A DNA stretch of 64,000 nt from Lucifuga dentata. Lineage: Eukaryota > Chordata > Actinopteri > Ophidiiformes > Bythitidae. The stretch spans positions 161,501 through 225,500 of the forward strand of contig VXCM01000265.1 in the NCBI GenBank assembly GCA_014773175.1, written 5' to 3'. Made by a program: the position numbers and the translations under genes. Of the stretch, positions 25,750-35,392 are shown in pieces (position 1 is the stretch's first letter; every line of letters begins with the position of its first letter). Below the pieces are notes generated by a model. It worked only from the letters and a program-made list of their open reading frames with translations. It did not search any database and had not been told where the DNA came from.

Positions 25750-26194
25750 ACCCCACCCAAGATGCAGAGGAAGGCTTTTGTAATAAGAACACAGTTTCTA
25801 GAACCTCTCTCCCATCTTTCTCCTCTAGGCTGGTTAGTTGTGCAGAGGCTGTGAAAAATGGCTGAAGCCTCCTGCAAACTTCGAGTTCTTACTGCAGAGC
25901 TGGAAGGGATTTAGCCGAGCCAATTCAAATTTTAACTCGGGATTATTTAATAATAAAAACAGCGGTGCAAATACTGAATGGATATACTCTAAAACTGTTA
26001 AATTATACATGTGGTATGTTTGGAATAAAAGGGTAATTTATCTGAACTGTTTTTGTTTTAGGTGTTCAGTTGCTCAGGTAAATCAAGTTTTCATCAAGTC
26101 TTGACGGTAAAATCGCAGCATATTGTTGTATATTTTTATGGTTACAGTACATGCAGGAGTGTGTTTATTGTTTTGTATAGGCACTAAATTCCTC

Positions 26195-26327
26195 CACCCT
26201 CCACTTTCTGCCACAGTCGTTCATATGCACTGTGACCAAACAGGTAGCGAGGCTGCGAGTNCACCCTCCACTTTCTGCCACAGTCGTTCATATGCACTGT
26301 GACCAAACAGGTAGCGAGGCTGCGAGT
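26195..26327. other. 66-bp exact duplication around n: assembly join
   Basis: Positions 26195-26260 and 26262-26327 are identical over 66 bp, with n at 26261. No microsatellite is involved, which makes the contig-overlap explanation especially clear. The true sequence probably has one copy. Confidence 0.93.
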
Positions 26328-27715
26328 CCTCTGGCACTGGGTTAGTGGAGGGCTAAATTGCTGTGGGGCTGTGAGTGGCTGCATAGCCGAGCAGGTCATT
26401 CCTCTCTGTCTCTCTGTGTTTGCCTGTGTTAAACTCCCTCCTTTGCCCTCATCCATCCTCTCATCCAGTCTCCAGCTCTGTCCATCTATCAATCCCAGCA
26501 CTTTGTCAGAGCCCACTCCATCCGTACTGCTGCAATCACGAAGGAGAATGGGCAGGCGGGCGGGGGGACGGAGAAAAAGAGGTGTATGCAGTAAAGCAAG
26601 ACACAGATTCAGAGGGGACAGGAGAGGAACGAGGGGAGGGCGGCTCTGCCTATGCCATCGCCGCTCCAAAGCCCTGTCACTGGGGAGCTTTTCACCTCCC
26701 ATCTGCATCGGCCCTGATCTGCTGACAGAGGCCCTGACATGCGTCGCCTTCTATTGCACAGGCAAGCAGAAACACTAATGCCACACCCCACCTAGAGCAG
26801 TCACCTCAGCTCAGACAGCCGGGAGAGGCAGGTGGTCTGGAAGACAGGCTGGACATAAGAAAGAGAAGGTGGAACTGAATAGGAGGGAGAAGTGAGGTAG
26901 AAGGAGGAAGGCGAGAAGGACAAATGGGTGAAATCAGTAAAGTTGTCAAAATGGGATGCAATAGTGTTAGAGTAGCGTCAGGACCAGGAGAGGAAACCAG
27001 CAGGGGTTACGGGTTGGACTGGGTTGTATTTTTCTGCAACAGCCCAGCAGGACAGCAGCTCAGTTTGTTTTTTTCTTCCCTGCGCATCAATAGAAGTCAC
27101 AGGGAGAAAATAGTCTTCCTCATTAAGGCTTGATCAGCTGCATGTCATTTGTGGTTTGGAGGCTGAGCAGGGTCATGGAGCCTCTCTGACTTAACTGCCG
27201 AGTCCAGCAGAGACGTGCAGGAGAAGAGGTCATTCACACTCCATCACCGCTAGCATAAACAGAAAACCTCAACATTCTCTGGCCACGGCAAAGCTCCAAA
27301 TTGCATAAACTCTCTAAAGAATTCAGCAGAGCATCCCCATGCATCACTTGGGATGCAACTCATGCAGCAAAGTCAGCACGTGTGGCTCTAATTCATACAA
27401 ACATCTTGGGCTAACTTTGGTGAACAGGTTGTTATGGTTGATAAAAACAGCATTGCCACAGAACGACCAGCGCAAGAAATGATTAACTTCGAGTCTGTGT
27501 GTCTTCAAAGGCAGAATATGGCAATGTTAATAAAGCTGTAATGGCTGATCAAAAGGGGAATTACAACACGAGTTCATTGTAAGATTACTAGCAATATTCG
27601 GATGGAGAGATATGTAGAATTTAGACATGCATCACAAAAATAATGAATGATGTAGAATAAAAAGGTCAGATGGATGAGGATGTAGCCTTGCAGTTGCATA
27701 CATAATTCACTCAAG

Positions 27716-27905
27716 AGAATGCATACCTCTGCCAAGGGCCGAAAGAGAAAGAGAAAGAGATCACTATATTAAAGAAAATATTATTGTGGATCTATCTCCA
27801 TAACTATTATTATATTTCTGGCCCTGTTTGTTACTGTGATAATTCAATTAATGTGCCCCCGGATCCTTATCCAGATCCAGACCAAATTCCACTGATTGAC
27901 AGTCT
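27716..27905 (+). mobile_element. RTE-type LINE 3' untranslated fragment
   Basis: It starts near GCATACCTCTGCCAAGG and continues through AAAGAAAATATTATTG and a GGATCCTTATCCAGATCC block, then ACCAAATTCCA. This order resembles the 3' region of an RTE-type LINE that I recall as common in fish. The reverse transcriptase region is absent. A second piece of the same type, in the same orientation, lies at 28256-28414. Confidence 0.55.
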
Positions 27906-27970
27906 ATCATGGGGTAAATATGCTGGGTATTCTTCATTGAGATTCATGTATTACTTTTGAAGAAATTTAC

Positions 27971-28004
27971 AAAAAAAAAAAAAAAANTTTTTTTTTTTTT
28001 TTTT
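27971..28004. repeat. poly-A / n / poly-T junction
   Basis: An A-run ends at an n (27987) and is followed directly by a T-run. A switch of homopolymer across a placeholder is more likely a poor join than a real sequence. The distance between the flanking sequences is unknown. Confidence 0.88.
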
Positions 28005-28039
28005 AAACAACGCTGCACTGTAAAATGTGACAAGTTGAT

Positions 28040-28207
28040 CTTACTTTAAAAAATCTAGGAAACTCAACTGCCTTGAAAAGGGTAAGTAAATATAACTATA
28101 TAGTCTTAAGTTCAAGTAGACATAAAGTAAACATAACTTAAGACTAGTAGTTATATTTACTTACCTTTTTCAAGGCAATCGGTTTCCTAGATTTTTTTTT
28201 AAGTAAG
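28040..28207. mobile_element. long-hairpin (foldback) element, 73-bp arms
   Basis: The left arm (28040-28112) begins CTTACTTTAAAAAATC and includes CCTTGAAAAGGGTAAGTAAA. The right arm (28135-28207) is its near-complete inverse, ending TTTTTAAGTAAG. The loop is 22 bases. The arms differ by a few substitutions and indels, so this is an old palindromic MITE and not a fresh artefact. The flank CTGTAAAATGTGACAAG to its left may belong to the element. It lies between two RTE LINE 3' fragments. Confidence 0.8.
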
Positions 28208-28255
28208 TTTTTTTTAAGGATATTCAGGAGTTTTTTCTTTCTTTTTTTTCTTTTT

Positions 28256-28414
28256 TTTTAATTCCTGGATCTACCTCTGGATCTGGTTTCAAGTCAAAAA
28301 TTTTTGGGTTCTTTCCTGGGCCATGCCCCATCCTTCTACCAAATATTGTCAAAATCAGTTCATAACTTTTTGAATTAGCTCAAAAACTAACTAACTAACT
28401 AACTAACTAACTAG
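28256..28414 (+). mobile_element. RTE-type LINE 3' end with (AACT)n tail
   Basis: ATTCCTGGATCTACCTCTGG, TGGGTTCTTTCCTGGGCC, ATGCCCCATCCTTC and GTCAAAATCAGTTCATAAC appear in the order I remember for fish RTE-type 3' untranslated regions. The copy ends in a short tandem (AACT)n tail at 28386-28414, as expected at the 3' end of an RTE insertion. It is a 5'-truncated, noncoding copy. Confidence 0.7.
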
Positions 28415-28549
28415 ACACAGTTGGAGACGTAACGTCCATGCAGAATTAAAAGGCATTCCCTTTTTATTTCTCAGAACACTATTCCTAACTCTAGTGATTT
28501 CAGCCTTGTGAATTTGCCTCCTAACACTGTTCAAAGCAAGCGAGTCCTT

Positions 28550-28700
28550 TCTCTCTCACTTCTGATGCGGTTTCCAATCGGCCGACACTAATTAGACAGA
28601 AATAAACTGTTATTAATCGGCTGGACAGCACACAACGAGCTGGATATAAATGGTGGCTGTCAAGGCCTTATTCACGAACCAAATGAGTATTCTCAGTTCA
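28550..28700. promoter_or_regulatory. candidate conserved noncoding element
   Basis: A non-repetitive stretch with CTAATTAGAC, TTATTAATCGG and GCTGTCAAGGCC, which are homeodomain-like and complex. It has no useful frame. The call rests on texture alone and needs cross-species comparison. Confidence 0.2.
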
Positions 28701-29390
28701 CTGCCCACGTGAGGCATCGCCACCTATGTCCTCTAACAAATGTTCACTATTCACCGTACTGTTCGCAGTGCAGGCTCTGAAACACACAAAACACACACAC
28801 ACACAAAATATACAGTAGCTGTGAGTGGTGCTGTCTCCGACTGTAATATCATCATGAATAGTGTTAAGGGTCTTACAGAGGACACGGTAAGCAAAGGCAC
28901 CATACATCCAGCCGTACAGCAACCAGGTCCAATTATTAATCATAAATAAGTGTCTCATAATTATCCTCCTTCTTCCTCTGTCTGTTTGATGTGAGCTAAG
29001 CATCTTCCTTTCGACCTCTCCAGTCCGGTTTTCAGATAAAGTCCCTAATAAATGAGAGCCCTATTTACAAAGTCAGCTCCACTTTAGCCAATCTGCGCCT
29101 GGAGAGAGCAGTTAGGGCAGGAGAAATGAAAATGCGTATCGACAGAAAGGAGAGACACAAGCTCCTCTAAGGCAGCCAAGACAATCTATTAAGGCCATGT
29201 TTTTCAACGTCTTGATTTCTACCAGTTTATCAGGTCTGTGAATAGCTTCACAAGAGGGGCATTTATGATGGAATGTGATTGGATTACACCGAGAGCTAAC
29301 CATGCGTGATTGGTTTAGCTGAAAATATTAAATTCCTGTCTAAATGGACTGGGGGTCGATATTATGACTTCGGCTCTGGAGGACAGGGTT

Positions 29391-29406
29391 GGGGNGGGGG
29401 GGGGGT
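29391..29406. repeat. poly-G run with placeholder n
   Basis: A G homopolymer with n at 29395, another probable contig join. Confidence 0.88.
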
Positions 29407-29914
29407 TGAGGTTGAAGTCAGGGATTTGATATTTCATCACTCGTTTGGTGCTTTAGTGCTGCATGGAGACTGACACTAATGCACTGAAGGGACGTAATGC
29501 TGACAGCATGCCAACATATTCCTGTCTGATCACTCCGGCCTCAAGAACCTTCCGAAGTGAGAATAATCCTTTCTGAAAAGTGGAAGTGGAAGTGGGTGTG
29601 TTCAGCTGTTCCCTCCCCTCAAAAGGGGTTTTGAGCTAAAAAATGAAGTCTTGGCCAAAGGGATCGGAAATGACAATGAAACCGGAGGAGGAGGGGAAGA
29701 AAACCGCATGGGCGTGGGATTTCTTAAAGACTACACATTCAGAAAATCCCTGAATGTGAAAAACAAAAGCAACACCTAATGTTAGACCGTGGAGAGAGAG
29801 AGAGAGACGGAGAAAGAGAAATCCATAAATAAATTCAAACTTTGTGTGAAGAGCAAATATGAAAAAAAAAGGCATCTGAGTAATGAAAGATTGTTTATGT
29901 ATTCTGGCATGAAA

Positions 29915-30075
29915 TGGGGCGGTGTTGCGAGGGCGCCAGGCGCGAGGAGACGGATGGACGGGAGTGACAGGCCGGTATTCATCCTGCACGCCCCAGCGGC
30001 CGGACTGCTACTGGTGCTCGACAGAGCAATAAATCACCAGCACTCCAGTCTGTACCTACAGCTTATTACATCCAA
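29915..30075. promoter_or_regulatory. short CpG-rich stretch, candidate regulatory element
   Basis: About a dozen CpG dinucleotides fall within 29918-30020, in a region where CpG is otherwise scarce. They are followed by an AT-rich segment with AATAAATCACC and ATAAATAATAATCC. It is too short for a standard CpG island, and no transcription start can be seen. It could equally be a conserved element or local composition noise. Confidence 0.25.
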
Positions 30076-30286
30076 GATGACAAATAAATAATAATCCCTG
30101 TCACGCCAGGCCTTTGCTCAAGGATTGAGCCAGAAACCTTTTGCTCATCACTCCTGATCTTAAGTGAAAACACTCGAACAAGGGAATTGAAGTCCATGCT
30201 TTACTGAGTTTATGAAAGTTGGAGTGAAAGAGCAAAGGAAAAGAGAGAGAGAAGGAGAGAAAAAGAGTAGAGACAAAAATGGGGTG

Positions 30287-30297
30287 AGAGAGAGAGA

Positions 30298-30335
<38 letters not shown>
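30287..30335. repeat. (GA)n microsatellite, left side of gap
   Basis: A nearly pure GA tract that runs directly into the N gap, preceded by a purine-rich lead-in from about 30216. Confidence 0.97.
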
Positions 30336-30608
30336 NNNNNNNNNNNNNNNNNNNNNNNNNNNNNNNNNNNNNNNNNNNNNNNNNNNNNNNNNNNNNNNNN
30401 NNNNNNNNNNNNNNNNNNNNNNNNNNNNNNNNNNNNNNNNNNNNNNNNNNNNNNNNNNNNNNNNNNNNNNNNNNNNNNNNNNNNNNNNNNNNNNNNNNNN
30501 NNNNNNNNNNNNNNNNNNNNNNNNNNNNNNNNNNNNNNNNNNNNNNNNNNNNNNNNNNNNNNNNNNNNNNNNNNNNNNNNNNNNNNNNNNNNNNNNNNNN
30601 NNNNNNNN
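30336..30608. other. 273-base N gap
   Basis: An unsequenced gap with the same GA dinucleotide pattern on both sides. The gap is most simply a long (GA)n tract that the assembler could not cross. Its stated length is probably an estimate. Confidence 0.98.

Positions 30609-30646
<38 letters not shown>
30609..30646. repeat. (AG)n microsatellite, right side of gap
   Basis: A pure AG tract that resumes after the N gap and ends before TTGCCCTTGTGC. Confidence 0.97.
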
Positions 30647-30648
<2 letters not shown>

Positions 30649-30935
30649 GCCCTTGTGCTCTGCAGGATGAGTGTCGTTCATTCAGTTGAATGGGGCTCTG
30701 GAGGATAAAGCAAATCAAAAGCCTTCATCATGAAACAGAACTAGCAAAGTGGCCACAAACAGCATTTAGCATTTAGGCTGAAGGAACGTACCATTACAAC
30801 TGAGACCATGACATGCCTATCGATATTACTATGACCACAGTTTACATGAGACTTTAATTAAGTGGCAATCAAGCCTACATGCAGGAAGTGCAAAGAATAT
30901 ACTGTATAATGCATGAAATTGTGGAATGCTGCATA

Positions 30936-31060
30936 CGTCTGGTGTATGCATGCTTAGCACAGATGCGATGCAGACAAAGATGGCTTCTAAATGGACTGTG
31001 TCCTAGCATTCATGGTTTGTGTGCTTTCATGAACACGAGAAGACCGAGAGGGACTAGGGA
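30936..31060. mobile_element. PIF/Harbinger-like MITE fragment, family B copy 2
   Basis: It matches the left 120 or so bases of the copy at 17396, including CTGGTGTATGCATGC, TTAGCACAGATG, CCTAGCATTCATGG and GTGCTTTCATGAAC. The right part of the element is missing or too diverged to see. Confidence 0.6.
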
Positions 31061-31616
31061 GGCCGGAATCCCTATTTCTTGGTTTGGTTTTAAGTGCCAA
31101 TCAAGCTAAATGTGTAGGAACAAAGAAAGGAAGTACCTCTACTTAGTTTTAAAAAGATGTCTACCTTTCATCAATGCAAGAAATTTCGGCATGTCGCACA
31201 CTTCTATAACCGCACAGGAGCAGCAGATTCCAAAATAAATGAGAATGCAAAAAAAAGGACTGCGTAATTCTTCAAGACATCCCGCCGTTACCCTTTTCAA
31301 ATCAAGCCTCCTCGCTTAAACAAGACACAATTTACTTAGCGGTGTCCCTCCATAAAAATTAAAAGCCTTCAACAACAACAATGAAACAGCAGCAGACTGC
31401 CGTAAATCAGATACATCACTTTAACCAGCACAGCCCGCCAGAGTATTCCATGGGCCCCTACACCTCTCTTGATGTGTGTGTGAGTCTGTGTGTGCATGTG
31501 AATGTGTGTGTTGCTCCACAAAGGAAATTGGGGCCTCTGATTAAAGAGTGCACTGTCATAAAGGTTACTGAATTGCAAATGGTCCTCTCCATCTTCCCTG
31601 TAATGGAGACTGGTTA

Positions 31617-31676
31617 AGAGGGAGAAAGAGAGCGAGAGTGAAAGAGAGAGAGGGGTAAGAGAGAGAGAGAGAGGTG
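31617..31676. repeat. GA-rich low-complexity tract
   Basis: About 60 bp of interrupted GA/GGA purine repeats. Confidence 0.9.
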
Positions 31677-32489
31677 CGGCCATGATAGGAATATAAACAG
31701 AGAGTCTCAGCCAGTCCCCCAGTCTCAGAATAAGTCCCAGTCCCTTCACAACCGCCACAGGAGACATTAATCACTGGATCACCAAGCCATGCTTAATTGC
31801 GAGTTGTATATCATGGCGCGTACAGTGGCTAAAGGGGGAAGGAAACTCATTATTTCAGTTTGCTGGATGCAGGGCTGGGTGCGCCTCGTCTGGACTCCAC
31901 CACCTCTCCCTCTCTGTCACCGTACACCTGGGACCGAGCTCAACGTGACAAGGAAAAATGGAGTACGCAGTCACCTCCTAATTAATATAGCTCTGCCACT
32001 ATTGTTGTACCACATTCACGACTGATCATAAACATACCCAACCAATCACGAACAGGCACATCAGAGTCAGCCAGGGCTAAAGCAGTGTGTGTGTGACTGA
32101 CATAGGAGGAATCATTCTGTTTGCCACCTGGGTGTATTCATTTTGCTTATCATCTATGGTGACAAGGAGATCTGTGGCCAAGTGTTAGCATTTGCACCAC
32201 ACGAAAGTCAAGGTCACTGTATGCAAAGTCTTCTAAGGGAGGCTTTTCCAAGTAAAAGAAAAATAGAACCAACTCCCAGTTGACCACTTTTATTTAGATT
32301 TCTGCTAGTGCTTCTGTAGGCAATATGCTAATGAGAAGGACTTGATAAATGACTTGTAATATTTCCCAGGCATTTTGCTTTCCCTCAGAAGTTTGCCAAT
32401 CTGATGTAGCTTGAAGATAATAAGGCACACTCCGTCATTATATCAATTTTTGTTACCCAGATATTTCAGCCCGTGTTAGCAATGATGAG

Positions 32490-32526
32490 AAAAAAAAAAA
32501 AAAAAAANAAAAAAAAAAAAAAAAAA
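32490..32526. repeat. poly-A run with placeholder n
   Basis: An A homopolymer with n at 32508. The length is unreliable. Confidence 0.9.
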
Positions 32527-32607
32527 GTAAATGAACCAAGGGCAGAGCCTGGCACCATTGATCAAACATTGTCATTTAAGAACAGCTAATCCCACAGACA
32601 CACAGTG

Positions 32608-32611
<4 letters not shown>

Positions 32612-32650
<39 letters not shown>
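32612..32650. repeat. (CA)n microsatellite
   Basis: About 39 bp of uninterrupted CA dinucleotides, preceded by GCGCG. Confidence 0.97.
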
Positions 32651-32652
<2 letters not shown>

Positions 32653-33059
32653 TGACACAATGTATGCATGTATACGCATGCATGGATGCACAAAAATACA
32701 TGCATAAATGCACATATTATAAGAGGGAGACAGGCAAAGAAACAAAATGTAATGAGCTGTGATTATGGAAAATGATACTCACCCTGTATTTGTTGGAATA
32801 AAGACATTTCAACATTTCAGAGAAATACATCATTGGTTTGTTTCCTTAGCAAGGAAAATATACAGTATCTCATTTTAATGACTTCCAGTGACATTAAGCC
32901 TTTTTAGATCCAGCTAATAGTCCATAAACAGGCTATTATTCAAGAGTTCTGCCAGAGCTTTCCACTCACACGACATGTTTCTTCTTGTTTGCTATATGTC
33001 ATCTGGAAATATGTTACAGATTTTAATGAATGCATGCCCCCACTGTAGTGTTGTGTTAA

Positions 33060-33630
33060 AGGAACATACTAGTGATTTTGCATGTTAGAGCCTAATGTAT
33101 GCTACATGCCTACATGTTCCGTTACTGTCAGCCATTTTCCAAAACATAAAACTGTATTTTACTTTTCTTGTTTTCTTGTTATTTTGCCAAATCCCCTAGT
33201 CTTTCAAAATCAAATATTCAGGTGATGCACCCACCTTAAAATTTAATGTTTGATGTAACATGTACGTCTGATGGTCGTTTTTTATTTGCTCAGTAAACAG
33301 TCTTCACCTGGGACTATATTCCCTGGCGGAGATATATATACTTGCAGCTTTGGACAGGTTAAAGGCAAGTAACTTCAACAAAAAATAAGAATAAAGTTTG
33401 GTTTGCTGTGATGGATTATTTATCTCAAGCACGTTTCAAGTGTCCTCAAGTTGATTTTTTTTTAATAGCGTACTGGAATAAACTGAAAGCAAGGACAGTC
33501 TGGAAGGTAGGATAAACAAATCTAAAATAAACCGCTCCAGTAGTATGATGGAAAATGATTGGCAATAATGTAACGTGAGGACAGGATGTATTTACTAGGC
33601 TCAAACATGCCAAATCACTGGTGTGACCCT
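33060..33630 (+). mobile_element. TTAA-flanked MITE, family A copy 2 (full length)
   Basis: The termini are inverted: AGGAACATACTAGTGATT on the left, and AAATCACTGGTGTGACCCT on the right. Both are bounded by TTAA (33056-33059 and 33631-33634). A GCATGTTAGAGCC/GGCTCAAACATGC pair lies just inside. The interior shares a CCTGGGACTATATTCCCTGG block and a GTGATGGATTATTTATCTC block with the 48139 copy; the first block also recurs in the 50608 copy. It is about 571 bp with no coding capacity. TTAA at nearly every boundary in six copies suggests a TTAA-specific (piggyBac-like) target, but TTAA could instead be part of the terminal repeat. Its autonomous partner is not in this window. Confidence 0.85.
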
Positions 33631-33634
33631 TTAA

Positions 33635-34414
33635 TGCCTTTTTGACAATGTCAATAAATTTGCATTTGCTGCATCTGAACATCCTCATCATCACTACGCT
33701 TTGGGAAGGCAACATAAATATTTTACTAATGCACTGAGCTGTGGTCGCATGTGGTCAGACAGCAATAAAGCCGACAGCAGGAACTTTGCCTGACTGCTCC
33801 CCAAGTTAGCTCTTTGCTCTGAGTTGTAAAACTCTGTGACCTGGGTGGAGGGAGGGCTCAGGATGGATAACGGGTCAAACAACTGTTTCATGGACAGGCA
33901 AGAGGTGAAGGAAGGGTTCCACATAGATATAAAAAGGTAAAGGTTCAGGAAATAGTCACTGAGGGGTCAAAGTGAATGCAGAGTTCACAGGGCTGAGGGG
34001 AGGAGTCAAAGAGGCACAAAGGAGAAACAACAAAGAAAGCATTGCCAACAACACCTAAGATTCTTAGGTGATGCTTATGTTGCTGCAACACCTAAGATTT
34101 CCTGTAATTAGGACGCTGGAATGGCAGGAGGTGAGGATGAGACTAAAAAAGGAGGAGGTGGAAGTTTTTAGCGTGTCCCATTTGCTCTTTGATCTCCAAA
34201 GAAAGAGATCCTGTTGGGCCAGGATGACTACATGTGAATAAAACAAACTTGAAGCGCAGGCAGCTCTGCAGCGGGAAAGTTTTCCCCAGAGAACCATCGT
34301 ATTTAATACAGCTTTTCAGCACGTCATATGAAATTGACTGAATGCAATGATAAAAATTAAACACACACAATGAATCTGTAGTTAAGTCAGACTTGAAAAC
34401 ATAAAATCAACCAC
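33635..34414. other. noncoding stretch, no gene recognised
   Basis: No gene. A CAACACCTAAGATT word is directly repeated at 34049-34062 and 34086-34099, with an 8-bp hairpin at 34052-34070. Minus-strand frames (75-90 codons) have no motif. Confidence 0.5.
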
Positions 34415-34440
34415 GGGGGGGGGGGGNTTTTTTTTTTTTT
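34415..34440. repeat. poly-G / n / poly-T junction
   Basis: A G-run meets a T-run across n at 34427. Unrelated homopolymers joined at a placeholder suggest a poor contig join. Confidence 0.88.
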
Positions 34441-34765
34441 AATACAGAAACTGTAATCTTGTTAAGATCAACAAATTGAAGATTCTGCTCACACAGCAGA
34501 GCCAGAACGCTGAGATGAATGATGCTCGTTGTGACTCTGAAAACATGCTCGAAATGCAGGAGCACAGCTAAAGGACTGGAAGATTCCAGCAGGATCGTGT
34601 GTCACTTGTTGCATGATTTTCACTGCCTGCTTATCCAAACCAATAATAAATCATTTTTGAGGCTACTAACACTATAAAACAGACATTTTTGGTATTGATT
34701 GAATAAGAAATTTGAAATGGCAATGAAACAGAGAAATGCCGAAATGGTTGTGGGACGTGAGACTT

Positions 34766-35240
34766 GGGCCTGGTGCGTAAGGAAAATGGAACGTCCGTGT
34801 GTCGTGGCATTCGTGGTTCTCGAGTTTTCATGATGGCTGAGCTTCGTGAACTGAGAGGCTCAGGACAACATAGCAGCATAGGAGCCTCTTTAGCTCCACT
34901 TCTTGTTTTTTTCTTTCTAGCTTTCACATATTGGCTGCGTCAGGACTGTTCCTTGGACCCCTGAGTTCAGGCTATCTCCTATTTGGAATCATAGAGACCT
35001 GGTCCCTTTCTCAACCCCTCTGCCAGTCACTCATCAAAGTTTTCCATCATGGTTTGTTTTTCTGTTCCTCCTCTTCACTTCACCAATCACAGATGAAGGC
35101 GCATTTAAATCACGTGGACGCCGTCTGCATTGTTTCAGCTTTTGAGGGGTACGTAACCTTGTGGGCGACCCTCGAATGTGGCCAGCCGTTTGCGTCACAT
35201 TTTCTGCACGCTCATATCTGTGTTAGGCATAAACCAGCCT
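34766..35240 (-). mobile_element. PIF/Harbinger-like MITE, family B copy 3 (full length)
   Basis: The left end reads GGGCCTGGTGCGTAAGG. The right end reads TTAGGCATAAACCAGCC, an imperfect inverse of the left. Internal blocks shared with the other copies are CATTCGTGGTTCTCGAG, CTAGCTTTCACATATTGG and CATTTAAATCACGTGGACGC. Relative to the copy at 39690 it is inverted. It is about 475 bp and noncoding. The 3-bp TTA duplication seen around the 39690 copy is the reason for suggesting PIF/Harbinger. Here the flanks are less clear. Confidence 0.75.
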
Positions 35241-35256
35241 TTAATGATGCTGCCAA

Positions 35257-35392
35257 TGTCAAGTCTATTTGTATAGCCAATATCACAGACGATGTCTCAA
35301 ATAGGCTCACATCATTGATTCCTGACCCAGCCCAAGTTCTCTAAAAAAAAAAAAAAAANAAAAAAAAAAAAAAAGACAAGGAAAAACTCCAG
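35257..35392 (+). repeat. teleost interspersed repeat fragment with poly-A/n inside
   Basis: CAAGTCTATTTGTATAGCC, AATATCACAGACGATG and ACAAGGAAAAACTCCAG occur in the order of a widespread fish repeat that I recall. The A-run with n at 35343-35374 sits in the middle and is probably an assembly join. The class of the repeat is uncertain. It starts 17 bases after the family B element ends. Confidence 0.55.
35343..35374. repeat. poly-A run with placeholder n
   Basis: An A homopolymer broken by n at 35359. Confidence 0.9.

Larger units (their letters stand above)
24825..27715. other. noncoding stretch with microsatellites, no gene recognised
   Basis: No convincing exon. A frame at 26184-26708 (-) crosses the duplicated segment around the n at 26261, and a plus-strand frame at 26299-26778 overlaps it. 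Both are biased in composition and I reject them. The part at 26500-26700 is GC-rich with clustered CpG, followed by a purine-rich part at 26830-26930. Confidence 0.5.
28415..30286. other. noncoding stretch, no gene recognised
   Basis: No exon found. It includes CNE-like parts at 28550-28700 and 29915-30075, listed separately, and a short (CA) tract near 28792-28805. A G-run with n lies at 29391-29406, and a GA-rich tract lies near 29791-29820. Confidence 0.5.
31061..33055. other. noncoding stretch with simple repeats, no gene recognised
   Basis: No exon seen. It contains a TG-rich tract near 31472-31512, a GA-rich tract at 31617-31676, poly-A with n at 32490-32526 and a CA repeat at 32612-32650. 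The open frames around 31369-31774 come from the purine-rich tract and its neighbourhood. Confidence 0.55.

Noticed and set aside
26184..26778. Opposed 174- and 159-codon frames
   Set aside because: One crosses the artefactual 66-bp duplication and its n, and the other is compositionally biased (Arg/Gly/Ser). Neither has a domain.
30101..30718. Long frames of 152-205 codons
   Set aside because: They are (GA)n translations plus a run of X through the N gap.
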